From Torreya grandis (taxonomy: Eukaryota > Streptophyta > Pinopsida > Cupressales > Taxaceae), in NCBI GenBank assembly GCA_037957365.1, contig JARHVA010001176.1:93501-157500 (forward strand): DNA of 64,000 nt, read 5' to 3'. Below the pieces are notes generated by a model. The model saw nothing but the letters and a program-made list of their open reading frames with translations. It was not told where the DNA came from and ran no database searches. Within the stretch, counting starts at the first letter, position 1, and the number at the start of each line of letters is the position of its first letter. Shown here one piece after another: positions 47,501 to 60,004 of the stretch. The position numbers were made by a program, and so were the translations under genes.

Positions 47501-49574
47501 AATAAAACCGCAAAAACACTCAACCCAACCACTCTATCAGGCAAAAAAATAATTTGAAACATTTTTATTGATGGTGACTAAAAACTAAGCAATAAAAGAA
47601 ATATTTTAATCATGAAATAATCTTAGAATGCCATTTTAACTAGTTATTCAAACTTGTAATAAAAAATGAAAATGTAGCCAAAAAAATAATTTATTCAAGA
47701 CAACAATGCCATTCTAATTGGATACTTCAATAGGTAAAAGAAAATAAAACCTAGCCACTTCAGTATGGAGACGTCATCTACAAGGTCAAAATAACTAAAA
47801 ACCCTACAACAAAATGCAAGAACAATCAAATACACAACTAAACCCTACGACTAGGTAAAGAAATATGATTTTTTATTTATTCATTTAATATGGCTAAGTA
47901 ATAGAAAACTTTAAGGGTTATTGAAATGAATATTTCATTTTCAATATAAATGTACCTAGATTTTTACATAAACTAGCATAACCCATTATGAAAATAAGAG
48001 TTAAATATCAATTTTAAATTGATTTAGAACCTTTACAGGCTCATCAAGAAGTCTATTAACTTATGAGCCTACAAATAATCATTTTATTGTTTGCATTAGA
48101 AATGAAATCAAAACCCTTCATTTTTTTACAAAAGAAAATATACATCATTTACGTATTTTCTACCCACATGAGGAGAAAAAATATTCAAACTTGCTTACTT
48201 ACCAACCAAAACCTTCTTCTCCCCAAGCGTTATGCTTAACTTCTTATATTTGTATCCTAAGCTAGCCATTCTCCCTCCTCCATTACTTCCTCTTGTCACC
48301 ATATCTTCCATCAGTTTCTCCCTTATCTCCAAAATCTTCTTCCATCTTCTCTAATCTCCTCCTAAACTACCCCCTCAAAAAAAATGTCTTGGTAGTTTCA
48401 CCCCATCTTTCCCAAATTCAAAAAAGCTCTCAAATGAAAATAATTAACCCTAAGACTAAAATATTTTGGTCATGATAGTTGTTTAGTTGGGAGTCAAAAT
48501 CCTTTGAACACTATCTAAATATTATCATTAGCAAAATCAAATCTTTGATTTAAAAATTAATTCCCATGCCAAGACAAATTTTTGGCCCCATCATGGGTCA
48601 AAAAAACATAAATAAAATAAACATTAACATTGAGCCCTTTTACTATTAACATTAAAACTTTTATCACCATGCCTAAGTAATTAAGGATTTAAAACTATAA
48701 AAAAAAATCAAAATTCCTTACTTATACATGCCAACATTACCAAATTTATATGATTTTATAAATTTCAAGGCAAGCTTATGGATTGGAAATAATTATAGGC
48801 TAGTGATGCTCAAGCTATCAACTCAATGGCCCTGTATTCATTTACTATCATTCAAACAAACATTATAGGAAAAATTGCTATAAGCCAATGATGGCTTATG
48901 AAAAACCAATGCAAACATTTACGCATAATACAATGAGATAATAATATCAAATCCTAGAAATAGCTAAAGCAAAAAAAATTAGATAATGAACTCCATCAAG
49001 AAACTAATGCCAAGTAGTCAAACTCAAGACAATAAAACAATCAAGGCATGCAAGAACTCAATAGAAGTCGAGATGATGATCAAAAACAAGAATATGAATA
49101 AAAGATGATTCAAAGTGATATAATAACAAAATGGACAAACTACTAAATAATAACTAATGACTCATGTATAACACTATTTTTACCTATGTCACTTATCTAA
49201 CTACTCATTTTCCTTCTCCCTTATCCCTTGATCATCGGAATCTACCACTAGCCTAGTTCATGTACCTATACTTGCACCCATCAATAGGCATCAATAACAC
49301 ATGTATAATATAATAATATATAATTGAATTAAATAGTACAAGTATATAAAATAAATTTTGTAACCAAATCAACACATTTACAAAATAAATTATAGTTATA
49401 GTACTTAGTCTAATGTTAACAATATCCAACCAAATATGATCTCAAATAGATTATGATATAAATAGTATAGTATCAATAAAATAATAAATAAAAAAACATA
49501 GCCAAATGGTATAAAAAGATGTTGAAAATGTATTTTAGTTGATGAAAATAAGGTATGCAGACTGGGACATAACA
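44566..49574 (-). repeat. 5' LTR of element E, 5009 bp
   Basis: Plus-strand TG at 44566 and CA-type end TAACA at 49574, hence minus-strand TGTTATGTCCCAG...TTTCA. No coding content recognised; the plus-strand open frame 45255-45482 is broken in the partner LTR. Confidence 0.95.
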
Positions 49575-49579
49575 AAACT
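49575..49579 (+). repeat. Target-site duplication of element E, right copy
   Basis: AAACT, identical to 34318-34322. Confidence 0.9.
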
Positions 49580-52100
49580 CTAAAATTTAAAATGGTTTAG
49601 GGTCCACTTGGGAACTTTGAAATGTAGAGTAGGGGCCATTCAGGAATGTCAATCATTGTGTATGGAGTAAGACATCAATCTGATGTAAACCTAGTGAAAA
49701 ACTAGTGCAAATGGTGTATGGAGTGATAATGTGGAGAATGAAATGGAGTGGCAATTCCATCTGAGAGTATTGGTGTCAAACTAAACATATAGGAATAATG
49801 TGCCATGAATATGCCCCAAACTTTGATATCTGTGTATATGGATTTTGGGCTTAGTCATAGTAATCTGTGTTTGAGTATATGAAATTGAAATGGGACTAAT
49901 TATGTCATGCATGATGCCCCAAATATGATCAAACCTATGTAATTATTTATATAACTAAGCATAAACTGAGCACATCTAATAATATGTGACTAATACTATG
50001 AAAACTTAGACTATACCTACTATACTTTTCTAGAAATTCTATAATTTTATGTTTCTAGGCCTAGTGGATAGTAACATAGTTCTTTGGTCAATATCACACT
50101 ATGCTAGTGTCCTCTATGTTGTGTAATTGACCTAATTTGTCAATTTTGTGCAAAACTAAGACTGATATATATGTAACTATTTTTCACTATGTTTTCCTAA
50201 GTCTGGGATATGTAATTTGTGTTTGCATATTGAAAACCATGTTCTAAGTGCACTAAGATGGCCTAATCTCTATGAAAAACTCTTTTGAATGCCTCCTATT
50301 TTGAGGGGAGTTGGTAAGCCTCTACAATAATTGTATTCAAAAGAAAAGATGTGCATCAAGTGTTTTAGATTGCAAACATGTGATATTTGTATGATAAACC
50401 AATATAATGTGTATACATGACATCAAAATCTAAAATAATATACATAAGTTGCTAATGTATGATGTATGTTAGATCTAACATTCACAAGTTTGTCAAGATA
50501 GATAGAACAATGTAAGCATGTCTATGAATAACAAATATAAGTATAATCTGAGTAAACTACCTATGGGGATGGCACATGATTTCCATCAAGGCACCCAAGG
50601 AGGAAGGGGAGATGCATGAGGTCCTTCATGGCATCAAAAATTAGATGTGCATGTAATAAAAAAGAAACAAGTGTCATGGCCATGGTGCATAAATGAAAGC
50701 ATACATACAAACACATGAGACACATAAAGTAGTCCAAAGATCCATATACAAGATATATGGACACATGTCACTAAGTATAAGAAATAAATACATATAAGGA
50801 CATGTTCAAATGTCCACATACATATATATAAATCAATGTTGTCTTAGATCCACATGGTAGGACATGTTTAAATGTACACATACACAATCAAGAAGCACAC
50901 ACAAGGACATGGACACATGTCTAAAGCATACACACATTGAAATGAATTGACTTAGATCCATATAAAAATGACATATTAAAATGACCTCGAGTAGATGTAG
51001 AAGCAAAGAGACATAATCAAGTCTAAACTAGTAAAGCTATAAATAAAATTATGCATAAACATATGGTTCAAATCCATATAAAAGAAAAGATGTACATAAT
51101 ATAAGTCTATATTGTTAGTAGTCAACAAAAAGTTAGTGTAGTATAAGATGATCAATATCAAGATATAATCAATTCTAAATAAGTGATGTGGAGTATATAA
51201 ATATATGACATGGAAAACTAAAATCTATGTAGGATAATGCCCCAATGGGCAAATTTATCAATTTTGAATCTATGTATTTGTGTATGTGCCCCTAATGGGT
51301 AGATAATAGTAAATCTAGATCTATGCAAAGGACATGATTCCTATAGTATTCTATGAACACATGAAAGGAACTAGTGAAGCATAAATGTGTGATAAAAATT
51401 GACTATACTAACATAGATAACATATCTAGTACCTAGAAAATAGGAGTGTAAACATAGAAATGCATACAATCTAAAATTTGTATTTTTTGAACAAATATTT
51501 GAAATGTTTTTGTATTTTTTGAATATAAGATATGGATAATCAATGTGAAAATGAAACTATGTATAGGTAGGGAAGAACATACTAACTAATGAGTCTCATA
51601 AGAGACTCACTATTAAAGTGTTTTGTATCAAATAAGGGGAGAGTTACCACATATGATGTGTGAGGAGGTATGTAATGAGTAATCTATAGTTGAAACTACC
51701 TATGGAGTGGAGTTATTAGTCTATTGATTTGACTAAATAATCCTATGAACTATGGGTTCTTGGGGACCCATATGGTAGAATAAGATATGACTAGCATGGG
51801 TTCTCTAGGTTGTAACATTGATCTAGATGGTAATGTGGTAGAGAGAGGATCTCTATAATCCATAACATGTCTCAAATATTAGGGTCTCTCTAATAAATGT
51901 CTATGTGGGAGAGATGTGTACATGGCAATGTTATAGGAATAGATTTCACCTTCACTGGTGGCTCAACTGATATCATAGGTGTGTTAATGGAAGTTATGCA
52001 TAGAGTTGTGACTAGTGGGTGTTGTGTAATAGGCTATGGAATAAGTAAATTATAATCATATATAAGTCCATAGAATATAACCACTTGATTATCATATATA
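49580..52100 (-). other. Internal part of element D with no recognised pol
   Basis: AT-rich, with short open frames on the minus strand (50764-50561, 50819-50634, 51161-50976). None shows RT, RNase H or integrase motifs. This is where pol should be, downstream of the protease. Confidence 0.55.
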
Positions 52101-52109
52101 TACTTAAGA

Positions 52110-52400
52110 CATCTATGTATGGTAGATGAAATAGATCAAAGCTATTGTATCGAAGGCCTACCCGATATCATGTCAAATGTATCAAGACTAGGTAAAACTA
52201 AAAATATGGTGGCCACATGTTCAAGACCAACCTATAATGGAATTACTATCTCCCTAATAGAGATCTAAACATGGCCATTAAATCCATGAATGATTGTATC
52301 TATTTGAGAAATATCCTACTGTGAATAACCCAAGTGTTGTATAAGTGTAATGGTACAAATATTAATGCTTGACCCATTATCCACCATGACAATCTATATA
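52110..52400 (-). pseudogene. Aspartic protease of element D (Tat-like)
   Basis: Readable minus frame: VMVDNGSSINICTITLIQHL then GYS (about 52390-52325; DNG in place of the usual DSG/DTG, SSIN loop kept), IIHGFNGHV, REIVIPL, then MISGRPSIQ and ISSTIHRCL (about 52170-52125). The C-terminal 'LLGRPWIH..GAVPSTLHQ.LKF' block is characteristic of plant Tat-type proteases. A few stops. Confidence 0.85.
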
Positions 52401-52759
52401 TGATGATGATCAATGTAAGCTCATACAAAGAGTGCATATAAAGTTAATACATTATCAATGATCTCCTACTCCAAAAAAATGATGAGAGGTCTAGATGGCA
52501 CTATAGTATGATACATACCAATGATATTATTTAGAGGGCATGTGTCTATCATATGAGTATGATAAGATGTTGTTGGTGGATGTACCTCATAGGTATAATG
52601 AACACTTGAAATGTGTATTGTCTGATTAACCATATGTTTTTAAAATGGATCAAAAGATATTTTCATTGATTTTACTTTCATTGGTTGTTCTTTGGGTGCC
52701 TCTATAGGAGTGCTCACATCAATGATATTAATATATATCAATTCTTTTATCTTATATTG

Positions 52760-53720
52760 TAAGCAGATGCATCTATTTTTAGTATGCCCTAGTTCCCTAT
52801 GAGAATCTCAAAATGTATTAGAATTATAACTATTTTGAAGATGCCTAGTCATATCAACATCTTTGATGGAAGGTAGAGATGTGAAATTGCATTATAAGAG
52901 TTGTTGGAGAACATGTGCTGGAGATTTAGGAAGATTTGTGAAAGGTCTCATTGGAGGAGTTAATAAAACCATGCAAGGAGCTGACTCTAAGATTGTATTA
53001 ACTATTGTATTATGGGTCATTCTTATTTTCAGTAGGCCTCACCTTATAGGGGGCTTATTTTAAATTTTATTAGTTTAATCTAAATCAGTTGTGTACTTTA
53101 ATTTTCCAATGGAGAGAAGTTTGACTTCCCATTCTTTCACTGTATGGCATAGATCTATGAATGATGGAAACTTTTTGAATTGTATAGATTCATGTAATTC
53201 TAGTAATAAACTCTTCTTGAATATGTCTTAAATTTATATATCTACTATGGGGCTAGTCATCTTTGCTAATATAGTTTTATTTCACAATACACATTCAACT
53301 ATTGGCTCATTAGATTTTTTCTTGTGTTGTGCAACTTGAGAATATGAAACCTTGTCACTAATGTTTATTGAAAAGTGTTCCAAAAATGTATCTTCCATAG
53401 ATTAAATTTTGCGATGGATTGATTAGCAAAATCATAAAACCATTGTACTGCATAGACCTTTAAATTACAAGGAAACAACTTAGTTGAGATCCAATCAATA
53501 GACACCTAGTCCAGACATGCTATGTGAAAATCATGTAGATGATGCTTTGGGTCACCCTTATTATCATATAGATTAATCCTGGGTGCCACAAATTTGGATG
53601 GTAAAGGAGTTATTTTTATATGTTGTGTTAAAGGTGTATTTAGGAGCATATGAGATTCTAAGGCATAAGATGGTCTAGTATCACCCTACTAAAGATGTAA
53701 CACCTTAGACTATAGAGAAT
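52760..53720 (-). pseudogene. Gag of element D with knuckle
   Basis: Starts with GDPKHHLHDFHIACLDW (about 53562-53510), then LFPCNLKVYAVQWFYDFANQ (about 53490-53430), the 'GDP..HL..F..AC...' and 'F...L.G.A..W...LP..SI' blocks of plant gag, followed by an F..HFS / Q..H block. The knuckle near 52815-52768 reads stop-DSHRELGHTKNRC, i.e. C-x2-H-x4-H-x4-C in which the first Cys codon is now a stop, followed by LQYKIKELI as in Tat-type gags. A plus-strand open frame 52863-53063 is antisense noise. Confidence 0.85.
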
Positions 53721-54203
53721 TAATCTCCTACAAAAATTATTGTACATCTGAAGAGGAGGGATGTGTACTAGCCATAAGGGGTGGTGCCACTGGTGAGATT
53801 TGGCTAATTGTAGTAGGTTGTTTTAGATTCTAAGTCATTCCCATAGTAGGTGTAACAATATTAATATTTATGGGGTTGGATGATTGACTTATAGTATATT
53901 TTAGGATCTCTCCTTAAACAATATAGATAAGGTCATCTTACATATCAGGATGTTTAGAAACTAAATCTCATAAGTGTCTCTTATCGGTCTCATCAAATTA
54001 GTTATTGAATTCTTCCATTATATGTTAGGAAGTAGCAAAACAAAAAATTGTATATTTTGAACCTTTTAAGAAATTAAATCTACAAAATATTACATAAATA
54101 GAATACTTAATCATATCTAAGTCTTTGAAATTAATTACTGAGCATAGAAAACCAAAGGATACAAACCCTAGGAGAATATATGGCTACTTTTCAGATAGTA
54201 TTA

Positions 54204-54223
54204 CAAGTAAGTCAAGTTCACCA
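54204..54223 (-). other. Primer-binding site of element D
   Basis: Minus-strand TGGTGAACTTGACTTACTTG, two bases after the LTR end ATCA. Comparable with the TGGTGACTC site of element A; the tRNA was not assigned. Confidence 0.55.
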
Positions 54224-54225
54224 AA

Positions 54226-55438
54226 TGATTTAAATTTTAATAGAGTTATGAAATAATAAATTAGGGAATAAATATAGCAATATCAACAACCTATAATTTT
54301 TAAAATAATTTATTTATATAATTATTATATAAATAGAAATGAATCAAAAGTAATTAACTTAGCTGAAAATTGATTAAGATGAATAAGTGATAGGTTAAAA
54401 ACTAGTACAAGAACTATGCAAGGTGTTGTTAATAGTAATCATGATTTAGAAACCCTCCTAGATAATAATTCAGTCCTATAGATAGTATTGTACCATGCTA
54501 GTGTCCTCTGTGTTGCACTAGTGTCCTTTTGGTAGCAAGGACAATGAGCTTTTAAGTGGACCTTCACCTGATTTTGAGAAGAATGTACCTATGTGAATGA
54601 TTTTTTGTTCATTGTGTGTTTTTTATTTTGACTAATCTCAATGCAAAATTCTTGGCCTCCATGTTTTTTTAAGGTATTTGAGGAGCACATGTAGAAAAAG
54701 AGTGGCGCTAGCAGGGTAGGCTTGAAAAGACCTCAACACCCCATGTGTTGAGCATTGCCTACATACAAATACCTTGAAATGGGTTCAAACCCAATCTAGT
54801 TCTCCTAATCTAAGTGTTAGTGCAAGTTCAAGTGAATACTAGTATGAGTGTCAGTTTGAGTACTTTAAGTGTGACTTGAGATAGAAAATCTAAGTAATAT
54901 GAGATCTGGCTATTATAGATCAGTGTATGAATAAGTAGCATAGAATAGGGATCAATGACCTTGATTTACACAACTATTTATAAGTTTTTAATGATTATTT
55001 ACATCTAATTTCCATCTATCAGATAAATGAATGAAAGTGGTCTATATATAGCATTTTGGTGCTTTTCAAGATGTGAAATAGGTCTAGGCTGACTTTAAGT
55101 TTACTTTAAGGAACAAAAATATATCTATTGGGAGAGTAAATAGCAATAGGACATTAGTGTTTCCCTTTGGTCAGTAGGGCAATGTGTTATATTCCAAAGG
55201 ACTGTGTTGATGTCTAGGTGGTAGGAACAAACAAAAAAGAGACCTAGGTGCCTAGGGGTTGGCTTAGTATTACTTTTGGTAAATCTGGGAATGGGTTAGA
55301 CTCGCATGAAAGCTGTAAAAAGATTTAAAAAGACCCTAATATATTTCTAGGGTTAATCTAAGGATAGGGTGGTAATCTAAGGATAGGGTGGTGTCAAGTG
55401 ACATTCATTTCACTAAAATGACATTTTAGATGACTACA
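54226..55438 (-). repeat. 5' LTR of element D, 1213 bp
   Basis: Partner of 32295-33701, starting TGATTTAAATTTTAATAGAG and ending TGACTACA on the plus strand. A 17-base segment (GGTAATCTAAGGATAGG) is tandemly duplicated near 55370. Confidence 0.92.
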
Positions 55439-55516
55439 ATATGCATGTAAGAGTAGTTTTTTTAGAATTTTGACTTATGCATTATTTTTTCTCATGCATG
55501 TTTATTTTATAATATT

Positions 55517-56025
55517 TCATATGATGAAGTCTGCTATTAAATGGTAAATACAAATGTATACCTTAGCATTATTATCCTCGTGCTCAACATGATGATCAAA
55601 ATAATATTGTGAATATGTAGTGGAGTTTTTCCCTTTTGTATCAAAATTAGGATATTGTGTTTCCTCTTCCTCATGACAATCATAGTCAAAATCATTCCAT
55701 TCACAATTACTTTCCTCATAAGTATCTTTATCATTGTTATTCATGAAATAATCATCATTAGTCTATTATTGAGAATAATCATGTGGTATAGAATTTCCAT
55801 AAAGTACAACATCTAGGAGATGAGGACTATGAGATTCTTAATTATTTGCCTCAAAATAACCATATGACATAGCATTCAAAAAAATTATAAAATCTAAGGG
55901 ATGAGGATGATCAATTAATGTAATTTTTAAGATGTCAACAATAATATTTAGAAAATTTAGGATATTGGTTGAGCATTTTATAAATGTGACAAATATTTTT
56001 GAATAAAAATAATAAATAAGCAAAA
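55517..56025 (-). pseudogene. Gene C, upstream part (acidic N-terminal region)
   Basis: One minus frame stays readable from 56023 to 55517 with three stops: ITLIDHPHPLDFIIFLNAMS, SHSPHLLDVVLYGNSIPHDY, then MNNNDKDTYEESNCEWNDFD, YDCHEEEETQYPNFDTKG, YFDHHVEHEDNNAKVY. It is rich in Asp, Glu, Asn, His and Tyr. It sits just outside the right end of element D, facing the tandem-repeat/gag region on the other side (32290-30187), so I read it as the 5' side of the same gene. No family recognised. Confidence 0.45.
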
Positions 56026-56039
56026 CTTAGAAACATAAG

Positions 56040-56600
56040 GAAAATAAGTATCCTTTGAGCCATGTATGTCAAGATTTACTAAAAATAGTTAACTAAAAAA
56101 TTAAAAGTATGTACATAATTTTTAAATTTCGATATTTTTCTCATTATATCAACATTATTATTAAAAAACTTTGAGTAATTTGAAATTTAAGTTGTTATGA
56201 AGCAGTAATGAGCCAAACAATGTGGGATGATTTAAAGCAAAACCCTAGAATATTCTCAATAAATGATTAGTAATTGTGATAAATTGGGGATTAAATTTAT
56301 AAATTGGAGAGATATTTTTTAATAAAATATAAAAATTTGACAAACCATATAAATTAATATAAAATAAGTACACCTTTCACCTTGTATGTCAATATTTACA
56401 AAAAATAGTAAATTGAAAAATAAATAAATGACTATATAGAATTTGGGGGAACAAAAAGAGGGTTATAGATAAATGAATAGGTATATGAAAAAAAATCCAA
56501 GGAATTCAAAATCAGATTTTTTTTAAATCATTAATGAGTCAAAAAAAATGAAATTATGAGAATATGAACACAAAAACCTAGCCAATGGATAAGGGTGAAA
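56040..56600. repeat. Diverged tandem duplication, ~315-bp unit
   Basis: AAAATAAGTATCC...TGTATGTCAAGATTTAC (about 56040-56075) recurs as AAAATAAGTACACC...TGTATGTCAATATTTAC (about 56362-56400). Later parts (TTAATGAGTC.AAAAAATG) also pair. Non-coding. Confidence 0.55.
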
Positions 56601-56749
56601 CCCTAGAGTAAGGAGTTCTAATGTTTATACCAAGGAGGGTAAATTAGAGATCAAATATGAAACCTAATAAAAAAGTTAGAATTTTGAAAAATAAATTAAA
56701 AACCCTAAATTAAACCTAAGGGTTTGAAAATCTTTGATCAATGTGTAGG

Positions 56750-57961
56750 TTCATCAAATGTTTTATCTAAAATGTGAATTAATGCAATATTAATCCTAAA
56801 TTAGATAATTTTTTAGAATGTTGATTTTCATGTAAATTTATTGAAATAAGAATTAAAATTTAAGTTCAATAATTATATATTGAAATAAGCAATTTCAATA
56901 ATTTTTAATGATGAAAATATAGATACAAATAGAGACTTATCTTATTCTAAATACTTCCTTGATTTATGTGAGTTAAAAAATTAACTAAAGATTGTATGAA
57001 CTAAATGCATCCTTTTTTATTCAAAATTAGTGATTTTTTTAGTTTTTGATAGGATCAACAAACTTTATATAGATACAGTAGTTGATGTTGCCATATTGGT
57101 CGATTATGTCATTTGATAGTGAAGACCTGAAACTTTCCTAGGAGGTGTGGATGATCTTGTCGCATTCGTTTCCACTTTTTCAATATCTATTCTTGTGAAT
57201 GTGAACCTAAAATATTAAAAACATAATCTTATACACATGAAATAGATAAATGACTAGATAATAAAAGGGGTGAAAAGTGATGTAAGGGGAATGGTTGAGT
57301 TGGACTCAAAAATCATGTGTAATTGAGTATTTCCTACATAGTCCAAATAACACTTAGGACGATGTAGTTCTCCCTTTAGGGATGTATCATCTAAATCTAG
57401 ATACGTGTTCTCCTAGTTCACCCTTAGAACATGCAAGTGTAGTTGTACTTTGAAATATAGCTCTATGTAATGTTACTTTGAATAACTTTTCAAAGTGTGT
57501 GAATGTTGTTGTATAATGAATTTTTCCTGTATTTTTTTATTGCTTATTCAAGAATATGTCTATTTTGTATCATGTGTGTGTGATAAAACTTGATAATGAT
57601 TACCTTATAATAAATTATATATATATATATATATGGATTCTTATATTTTGAATTAAAACTTGGTGGTGCAAACAAAGGGGCTAACTCAAAAAGAATAAAA
57701 AAGGACTTGAGGAGAGGTTACGAGACGTTAAAAACTCAAGGAGGGGTTAATAATAGTTATAAATAAACCCAAAAGACTTGAGAGAGGACTCAAAAATAAT
57801 TAAAATATGATCTATCAAGTCATAAAGGTGCATAAAGTAAAAGGAGAAATATAAGACAAGTTATAAATAGAAAGGATAAATATAATACAAGTCATAAATT
57901 GAAAGGGGAAAATATAATCAAAGTACACAATTAATTATTTAATTATTATCCAAGTCCTACA
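56750..57961. repeat. 8-kb repeat, copy 3 (distal 1.2 kb only)
   Basis: Aligns with 24760-25971 and in part 12360-13395, for example CAGTCTAAAT / TAGTTCTCCCT..AGGGATGTATCAT (57370 / 25375 / 12973). Ends at the same ...TTATCCAAGTCCTACA as copy 2. The left end is ragged. Includes a short TA run at 57615-57635. Confidence 0.8.
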
Positions 57962-59990
57962 TAAATAAATTAATCAAAAGACATTTAACAACAAGTGTTG
58001 TGCCAAGTTTGGGTATCTACAACAAGGTATCTAAAGGGGAAAAAATAAATATATAAGAACCTAATCATGTTATTCAAAATCTTGAGATTTTGAATAGAAA
58101 AGAATTTAAAGGTGTAAAAATATATGACCTCATTGAATATTCAAAAAAAATCCTTTAAATATCATGCATGTGGTAAAATTATAGGAATAAATCAAAAAAG
58201 GTTCAGCTTCCACTATGGATAATTATTTGTGTCAAGTGTGATGGAAGATTAATTCAGTGTATTTAAAGTTTTAATATCTACAAATTTTATTAACATAAAT
58301 ATTGCTAATTCAGAAATTGATATTAAGAGTGACCACCTCATAAAAATTTCCAAAATTTTAATTTATAGTCATGGGACAAATAGGTTTCTCATTCTTTTAA
58401 TTCCTGGGGACGAATATGCTCATACCATAGATTAATCCAAATTTAGGTGAAATTTATTAGAAGGAAAACATATCTATGATAATATATTTTTGACCACTTG
58501 ATAATTCATATGAATTCTTGATGATGCCTACTATTAATTTTTTTATATAGGAATTTCTATGTGAAGAAAATATTACAAGGAAAATAATCTACTCCAAATA
58601 GGTACCTCTGTTAAATGATAATTGTAATATTTGGATAGTTTTACTAGCTTTTGACTTAATTTCAATTAAAATAGTTGGGCACCCTTTGATGTAGAAGCAT
58701 CCCCGGTGAATTATAAATATTACATGGAAAAAGTTTTTGAATGCATGGGTAAAAAAGATGATTGGGCTCTAAAAGATAATTGAAAATCACTTGTCGGTGA
58801 CCATGCATGGAAGTGATGCCAATCACATGCACAATCAATGCATCAAGGAAATAATGTAGGTAAAAATAAAGTTTCCAAGGAGTCATATAAGTAATCAATG
58901 TATGACAATAATGACTATCTACAACACAAGGTGTAGAGGAAAGAGACAACTACTACAATATAATGTTAAAGTAAGGAATAAGACCATGGATACAAAGCCC
59001 GACTGATCTGCATGATGTGGTCGAGAACCAAGGTGTGTTGGGACAACTAATTTCGGTTATGCAGAGTGAATTCATGGAGATGTATTCAAATGGAATAATG
59101 AAACACAAATTAAATGGATCATAAGACATACTTTCAAGAAATGTAACTTCTATTCATATATCAAAGAATAGGGAATAAAGAGTACAATGTCTATATTGAG
59201 TGTATATAGATTAGATGCATAAAGCAAGCTCATTGGGTTATGATTATGTAAATGGAATTGATCTAGTTATATAACTATTGGCTAGATACATATGTTACAT
59301 ATTTAACATGTATAATAAAAGATAAGTATTAATTGTTGTACAATTACCAAGGAGGATGTTGATAGGCACGCCAATATCCTATTAGATGTGATAGTTAGCA
59401 ATAGTCCAAAAAATTAATGTCCAAGCTATCTTAAAAAACCTCAAATCTTAGGATCCTCTATTGATGGCTAACATCTAGTTAGGACACATTTTTAATCATG
59501 TGGTTAGGGTAGGTCGACACATGATTGTGTTGACATAGGAATTAAAGGAGCTGACGAGTCTGTGAGTAGATGCCCATGAAATGCATGGGGTTACACAATG
59601 TAGAGTGTGCAAATTTCAATCTGAGGATAACATTGCATAAAAGTATACAAGTAGGTGTGTGACTTGTGCATAATGTTATGATCCAACTTTGGGCAAAAGA
59701 GTGTGCATGATTTTTTGAGAGATGAAAACTCTATGCAAAAGAATAAAGAGGAGTGTATTTGACTATGTATTATCTGCACACAAATCATTCACCCTTACTT
59801 GAATAGAAATGGTATCCATTACATTGGTGTGTAGTTGAGAAAATTGCACTCAATGTTATTGAGAAGTATACCACTTAGCTTGATCAACATATTATCAAAC
59901 CTTTACCACTCATAAAATTTAATGTGTGCCATGACAGGTGCATGTTTCTATCACTTTAATGATCTAATCCTTTTTTATGGTTCTCAAGTG
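57962..59990. other. No gene recognised
   Basis: AT-rich. Minus open frames 58949-58662 and 59788-59591 show no motif. The 3' LTR of element G would be expected somewhere here, but no partner is in the window for comparison. Confidence 0.5.
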
Positions 59991-60004
59991 TTCATGATCC
60001 AAAT

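Larger units (their letters stand above)
34323..49574 (-). mobile_element. Element E: chromovirus-like Ty3 element with ~5 kb LTRs
   Basis: Two direct repeats (34323-40411 and 44566-49574) flank an internal region of 4154 bp. On the minus strand the order is 5' LTR, tRNA-Met-type PBS, gag, protease, RT, RNase H, integrase, polypurine tract, 3' LTR. A perfect 5-bp duplication AAACT flanks the whole. The high-coordinate LTR keeps TG...CA; the low-coordinate one has both ends mutated (TG to TT, CA to TA in minus reading). By eye the LTRs differ at roughly one base in six, so the insertion is old. LTRs make up about two thirds of the element. All coding parts carry stops and lost catalytic residues. 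Confidence 0.95.
32295..55438 (-). mobile_element. Element D: Tat-like Ty3 element without pol (interrupted by E)
   Basis: Two direct LTR-like repeats (32295-33701 and 54226-55438) both start TGATTTAA and end ...CTACA on the plus strand, so the minus-strand LTR runs TGTAG...TCA. Inside the low-coordinate LTR lies a purine tract and inside the high one a TGG-starting PBS, fixing the minus orientation. Outside bases are ATATA (32290-32294) and ATATG (55439-55443), a target duplication with one mismatch. Without the nested element E it is about 7.9 kb. Gag and protease are recognisable; I find no RT, RNase H or integrase in the remaining internal DNA (49580-52100 and 33718-34317). It is probably a non-autonomous element inserted into gene C. 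Confidence 0.85.

Noticed and set aside
50561..50764. GCLDGNHVP in a minus-strand open frame, recalling the 'cIDGtH' motif of Harbinger-type transposases
   Set aside because: Only this short match; the rest of the frame is hydrophobic low-complexity and no further catalytic blocks follow. It lies inside element D.
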